This document shows, piece after piece, positions 61,233-64,000 of a DNA stretch of 64,000 nucleotides (the stretch's first letter is position 1; every line of letters begins with the position of its first letter). This stretch comes from Streptomyces sp. ADI96-02 (GTDB lineage: Bacteria; Actinomycetota; Actinomycetes; Streptomycetales; Streptomycetaceae), in contig NZ_ML123034.1 of assembly GCF_003846185.1 (NCBI RefSeq), positions 5,255,681-5,319,680 of the forward strand, written 5' to 3'. The translations under genes and the position numbers were made by a program. A model generated the notes under the pieces. It searched no databases, was not told the origin of the DNA, and saw only the letters and a list, made by a program, of their open reading frames with translations.

Positions 61233-61940
61233 TCAACGACGCTTCAGACGCAGCGTCCTGGTGTCCCGGGCATCGGACCGCCCGGTCACCTCCAGGACGT
61301 CGCACGTGATTCCCCGGGCCCGGAGGCGGGTCAGGAGGACGTCCAGGTGCGGATAGGGGATGCCCCCGGAGTCGTTGAGCGGGTGCAGTCGTACCTCGTG
61401 TGCCACCCGCAGCAGTTCCTCCGCGGCGCGCACGTGGAAGGCCAGGTCGAAGTGGTCCGGGTAGGTGAAGAGCAGGAAACCGCTCAGCGCCAGCCTGAAC
61501 GTGCCGTCCGTGAACGGCAGCCGAGGCAGCGCGGCCGGTAGGTAGCAGCCCTTTCCGAGCGCGCGGTCGGCAGCGTAGTCCGAGAGGAATCCGGCGGCGG
61601 TGGCCTGCCAGGCGGGAGCGTGCGTCCACGATCCCCGGGAGTCCAGGGGGAAGCGGTCCGGCTGGGCGGAGGTCCAGGCGGCGACGCGTTCCAGCTCTGC
61701 CGCGACGCGGACCGTCATGTCCGCCGCCGGGAGCACGTAGCAGGGGTCGACGCTTATGACCTGCCCGCCGCGTTCCCGCACGGTGGCGCCGAAATCACTG
61801 GCGCCACCCGGGCAGTCGAGCAGCGGCCCTGCGGTGAGGTCGTGCCCGGTCAGGGCGAACTGCGCCTGGTAGTCGGCGAACGGGCGGGCACTGACGAGAA
61901 TGCCGCCGATGGTGTGGACCACGGGTCCGAGTGAGGTCAC
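61233..61940 (-). CDS. Class I SAM methyltransferase-like protein
   Basis: 235 aa from the GTG at 61940, with a GGAAAGG upstream; the frame is open further but without a better site. LLDCPGGASDFGATV resembles SAM motif I, VISVDP the acidic end of beta-2, and LALSGFLLFTYPDHFDLAFH a motif II/III region. Substrate unknown. It is the last gene of a leftward operon after the IPK-like kinase (139-bp gap), so an isoprenoid or a derived metabolite may be methylated. Confidence 0.7.
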   Translation of the reverse strand: MTSLGPVVHTIGGILVSARPFADYQAQFALTGHDLTAGPLLDCPGGASDFGATVRERGGQVISVDPCYVLPAADMTVRVAAELERVAAWTSAQPDRFPLDSRGSWTHAPAWQATAAGFLSDYAADRALGKGCYLPAALPRLPFTDGTFRLALSGFLLFTYPDHFDLAFHVRAAEELLRVAHEVRLHPLNDSGGIPYPHLDVLLTRLRARGITCDVLEVTGRSDARDTRTLRLKRR

Positions 61941-62079
61941 TGCCAGGGCCTTTCCGCTCCGATGGCTGTACGCCGGGCGCAACCCCGGTGAGGGCGCGGC
62001 GGGGCCGCCCCCGGTGCGGCCGGCCAACGGACCGTACGGGGTCGGGGCACGCCACCTACGCCGAGTGCCGGGACCCACG

Positions 62080-62877
62080 TCAACCGGACCGGATGCGCGT
62101 ACCCGAGAGAGGGTTCCCGTGCAGACTCGTGGTCAGGTTGCCGGGGATGCGGCCGTCCACGATGAACGCCGGGACTCCGGTGCGGGCGGCCCGCCCGCAC
62201 TCGCGCACCTTGACGTACATGCCGCCGGAGACATCCTGCCGGTCCGGGGGGATCGCTTCGGCCAGGGACGGATCGTCGGCGTTGAGCTCGCGGTGGATCC
62301 GGTCCGGGCGTCCGTGATCGAGAAGGACCCCGTTCGTGTTCGTGGCCATGATCAGTCCGGCGGCGCGCAGGGCGATGGCGAGGTCGGTGGCGAGGGTGTC
62401 GCTGGAGTAGACGGCGAAGCCGTCACGCCCCCAGGCCAGGTTGCCGCCGAGGACCGGAGTGATGCCGTGCTCCAGGAGCAGGCGGACCGGATCGGTGTCC
62501 AGGAGCCGGATCTCTCCGTCGGCGTAGGCGCACAACCCCGCGAGCGGTACCCGCACCGCACACAGACCGCCCTTTCGCAGCGCTTCCAGGACCGCCAGTT
62601 CCAGCCTGGCCAGGAGGGCCGACACCTCGGCGAAGACACCCTGCCGGCCCGCGCTGATGACGCCGCCGAGATAGTGGTGCCGACGGGCAGCGGGCTTGCC
62701 GAAGCTGCCCGTGCCGTGCACGAGGACGGTGGGCAGGCCGGTTGCGCCGATCTCCCCCGCCAGAGCGGCCAGCCGCGCCTCGCCGACCTGAGGGGGCCCG
62801 CCGGGGGCGGTGGTGATGAGGCCGCCGCCCAGCTTGACGATGCGGCAGGCGGTGGCGGGGAGTCGCCCGGAGGTCAT
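62080..62877 (-). CDS. Isopentenyl phosphate kinase-like protein (amino-acid kinase fold)
   Basis: 265 aa; the ATG at 62877 overlaps the prenyl synthase stop (ATGA). VKLGGGLITT near the N-terminus, VHGTGSFGKP at 53-62, LGGNLAWG, SSDTLATDLAIAL, TNTNGVLLD and DVSGGMYVKVRE match isopentenyl phosphate kinases and FomA-type relatives. The position after GSFG, normally His (GSFGH), is Lys61. IPKs convert isopentenyl or dimethylallyl monophosphate to diphosphates with ATP. Coupling to a prenyl synthase fits provision of unusual prenyl diphosphates. Confidence 0.85.
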   Translation of the reverse strand: MTSGRLPATACRIVKLGGGLITTAPGGPPQVGEARLAALAGEIGATGLPTVLVHGTGSFGKPAARRHHYLGGVISAGRQGVFAEVSALLARLELAVLEALRKGGLCAVRVPLAGLCAYADGEIRLLDTDPVRLLLEHGITPVLGGNLAWGRDGFAVYSSDTLATDLAIALRAAGLIMATNTNGVLLDHGRPDRIHRELNADDPSLAEAIPPDRQDVSGGMYVKVRECGRAARTGVPAFIVDGRIPGNLTTSLHGNPLSGTRIRSG

Positions 62878-63923
62878 GGGAGCCGGCCCCCGCCTCCCGC
62901 CGGAACGCCCAGTCGTCCCGCCCGGGGCGCCTGCCCGCCATCGAGACGGGACGCGATGTAGCCCTGGAGCGCGTCGCGCGAGACGGGGTCGGGGATGGCC
63001 GCCGGGAGTACGCGATCGACCTCGGCGCTGTACCCCTCGATCAGTTCGGCCAGTTGCTGCCGCGCGCCGGAGGCCGCGAGGAGTTCGACGAGCTGTTGCG
63101 CGCCGCCCTCGTCCCGGGAACAGGCGTCCAGCAGGCTCAGCAGCCGCGCGCCCTCACGTCGGCCGAGCCGTTCGAGTGCGGCCGTGATCAGAGGGGTCTT
63201 CTTCCGCTGACGCAGGTCGGACAGGGTGAACTTGCCGTGGTGGTCGGGGCTGCCCCAGATCTCGTCCAGGAAGCCGTTCAGGGAGAACGCCATGCCCGCG
63301 TTCACGCCCAGGTCAGCGGCGGCGCTGAGGCGGGCGGGGTCGTCGCTCACCGCGAGGGTGCCCAGCAGCAGGAACAGTTCGGTGCAGGTCGCGTCCTTGC
63401 GGCGGCAGGTCTCCAGCGAGACGGCCAGGGTGATGTCGTCCCGGTCCTCGTGCGCGATGTCCGAGGTCTGCCCGGCCGACATGCGCCGGGCGCAACGGGC
63501 CGCCGCCGTGACTCCCTTCGCCGCCCAGGGAGTCTCCGCGATCAGCTCGAAGGCCAGCGCCTCCATCGCGGCGCCGAGTTCAATGGCCGCCGACTTGCCG
63601 TACACCGTCCAGCACGTCGGCCTGAATCGCCGCACGCGGTCGTTGTCGATGATGTCGTCGTGGATGAGGAACCCGTGCAGGAGAACGGTCGCGGAGACCG
63701 CCGCCACCGTCACCCGGTCCCAGTCCCGTTCCGGATCACTGCCCGCACAGAGGTAGGTGAGGATCGCCCCCTTGTGCCGGGAAGCGGGAACCCCGGACGG
63801 ATCGTCCCATCCGAAATGATGACGGGCCATCTCGCGCAGCGGATCCTCCAGGCGGTCGACGGCCGCGCGCAGGGGAAGGTCCAGACGGTGGTGCACCGCC
63901 TCGGTCAGCTCCCGCTCAGTCAT
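62874..63923 (-). CDS. Polyprenyl diphosphate synthase-like protein with degenerate second Asp-rich motif
   Basis: 349 aa from the ATG at 63923, which has GAGGAG 8 bp upstream (better than ATG 63944). The first Asp-rich motif DDIID is at 89-93. In the place of the second (usually GxAFQxxDDxxD) stands GMAFSLNGFLDEIWG, so N216-G217 replace the first two Asp and only D220 remains. KGAILTY near 51 and DLRQRKKTPLI supply the usual basic residues. It may be a chain-length-restricted prenyl synthase, a subunit that needs a partner, or a repurposed enzyme. First gene of the operon with the kinase and methyltransferase. Confidence 0.85.
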   Translation of the reverse strand: MTERELTEAVHHRLDLPLRAAVDRLEDPLREMARHHFGWDDPSGVPASRHKGAILTYLCAGSDPERDWDRVTVAAVSATVLLHGFLIHDDIIDNDRVRRFRPTCWTVYGKSAAIELGAAMEALAFELIAETPWAAKGVTAAARCARRMSAGQTSDIAHEDRDDITLAVSLETCRRKDATCTELFLLLGTLAVSDDPARLSAAADLGVNAGMAFSLNGFLDEIWGSPDHHGKFTLSDLRQRKKTPLITAALERLGRREGARLLSLLDACSRDEGGAQQLVELLAASGARQQLAELIEGYSAEVDRVLPAAIPDPVSRDALQGYIASRLDGGQAPRAGRLGVPAGGGGRLP

Positions 63924-64000
63924 GCGGTGACTCCTCGTGCCCATCCGGTACGCGCCGACCTGATCGAATGCCGCTTCCGTCCCTTGCTGTGCCGTGAGCC

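Noticed and set aside
1..64000. CRISPR arrays, tRNA or rRNA genes
   Set aside because: No regularly spaced repeats and no tRNA/rRNA-like sequence seen on either strand.

Overview
The window is high-GC actinobacterial DNA, almost certainly Streptomyces: strong GC bias at third codon positions, frequent GTG starts, GGAGG-type ribosome sites, 4-bp GTGA/ATGA gene overlaps and long GC-rich hairpins between convergent genes. About 2.2-55.3 kb is a single large aromatic (type II) polyketide gene cluster. About 55.6-61.2 kb looks like a small accessory or defence region. About 61.2-63.9 kb is a three-gene isoprenoid-like operon. The left edge holds the 3' end of an unrelated, lower-GC gene.

Polyketide core: ketosynthase, chain-length factor and ACP (44.8-47.6 kb) with a malonyl/acyltransferase, an ActIII-like ketoreductase (3.8 kb), a didomain aromatase/cyclase (35.4 kb), an ActIV-like metallo-beta-lactamase cyclase (2.7 kb) and cofactor-free quinone-forming monooxygenases (36.4 and 50.5 kb). 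A starter module (28.1-38.9 kb) includes a citramalate synthase, an alpha-methylacyl-CoA racemase-type protein, a KAS III-like protein with Ser at the nucleophile position and a fatty-acyl-AMP ligase. Together these point to a branched starter such as 2-methylbutyryl or tigloyl. Sugar genes are dTDP-glucose synthase and 4,6-dehydratase, 2,3-dehydratase, aminotransferase, C-3 methyltransferase, 5-epimerase, 4-ketoreductase and N,N-dimethyltransferase, with two glycosyltransferases. This is the complete set for N,N-dimethylvancosamine. Tailoring genes include two P450s, a ferredoxin, an epoxide hydrolase, an O-acyltransferase, an MFS exporter and several small fold-only proteins (two NTF2-like, two beta-barrel-like, one SRPBCC).

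Self-resistance is unusually rich: two AlkZ-like HTH_42 DNA glycosylases plus a DrrC-type UvrA-like ATPase, as expected for a DNA-alkylating intercalator. The best overall inference is a pluramycin-class anthrapyran (kidamycin/pluramycin/rubiflavin-like). This is inferred from gene content, not shown. Regulation is by a SARP activator and a NarL-type two-component pair.

The most unexpected element lies between the regulators: a fused TOMM cyclodehydratase (E1-like plus YcaO), translationally coupled to a 64-codon ORF with a strong ribosome site and a Cys/Ser/Thr-containing tail. It looks like a RiPP precursor/modifying pair nested in a polyketide cluster. Other points worth a second look are an alpha/beta hydrolase with Ala at the nucleophile, the RelE-like/UvrD helicase divergent from a GmrSD-ATL fusion, and a prenyl synthase with a degraded second Asp-rich motif beside an IPK-like kinase and a methyltransferase.
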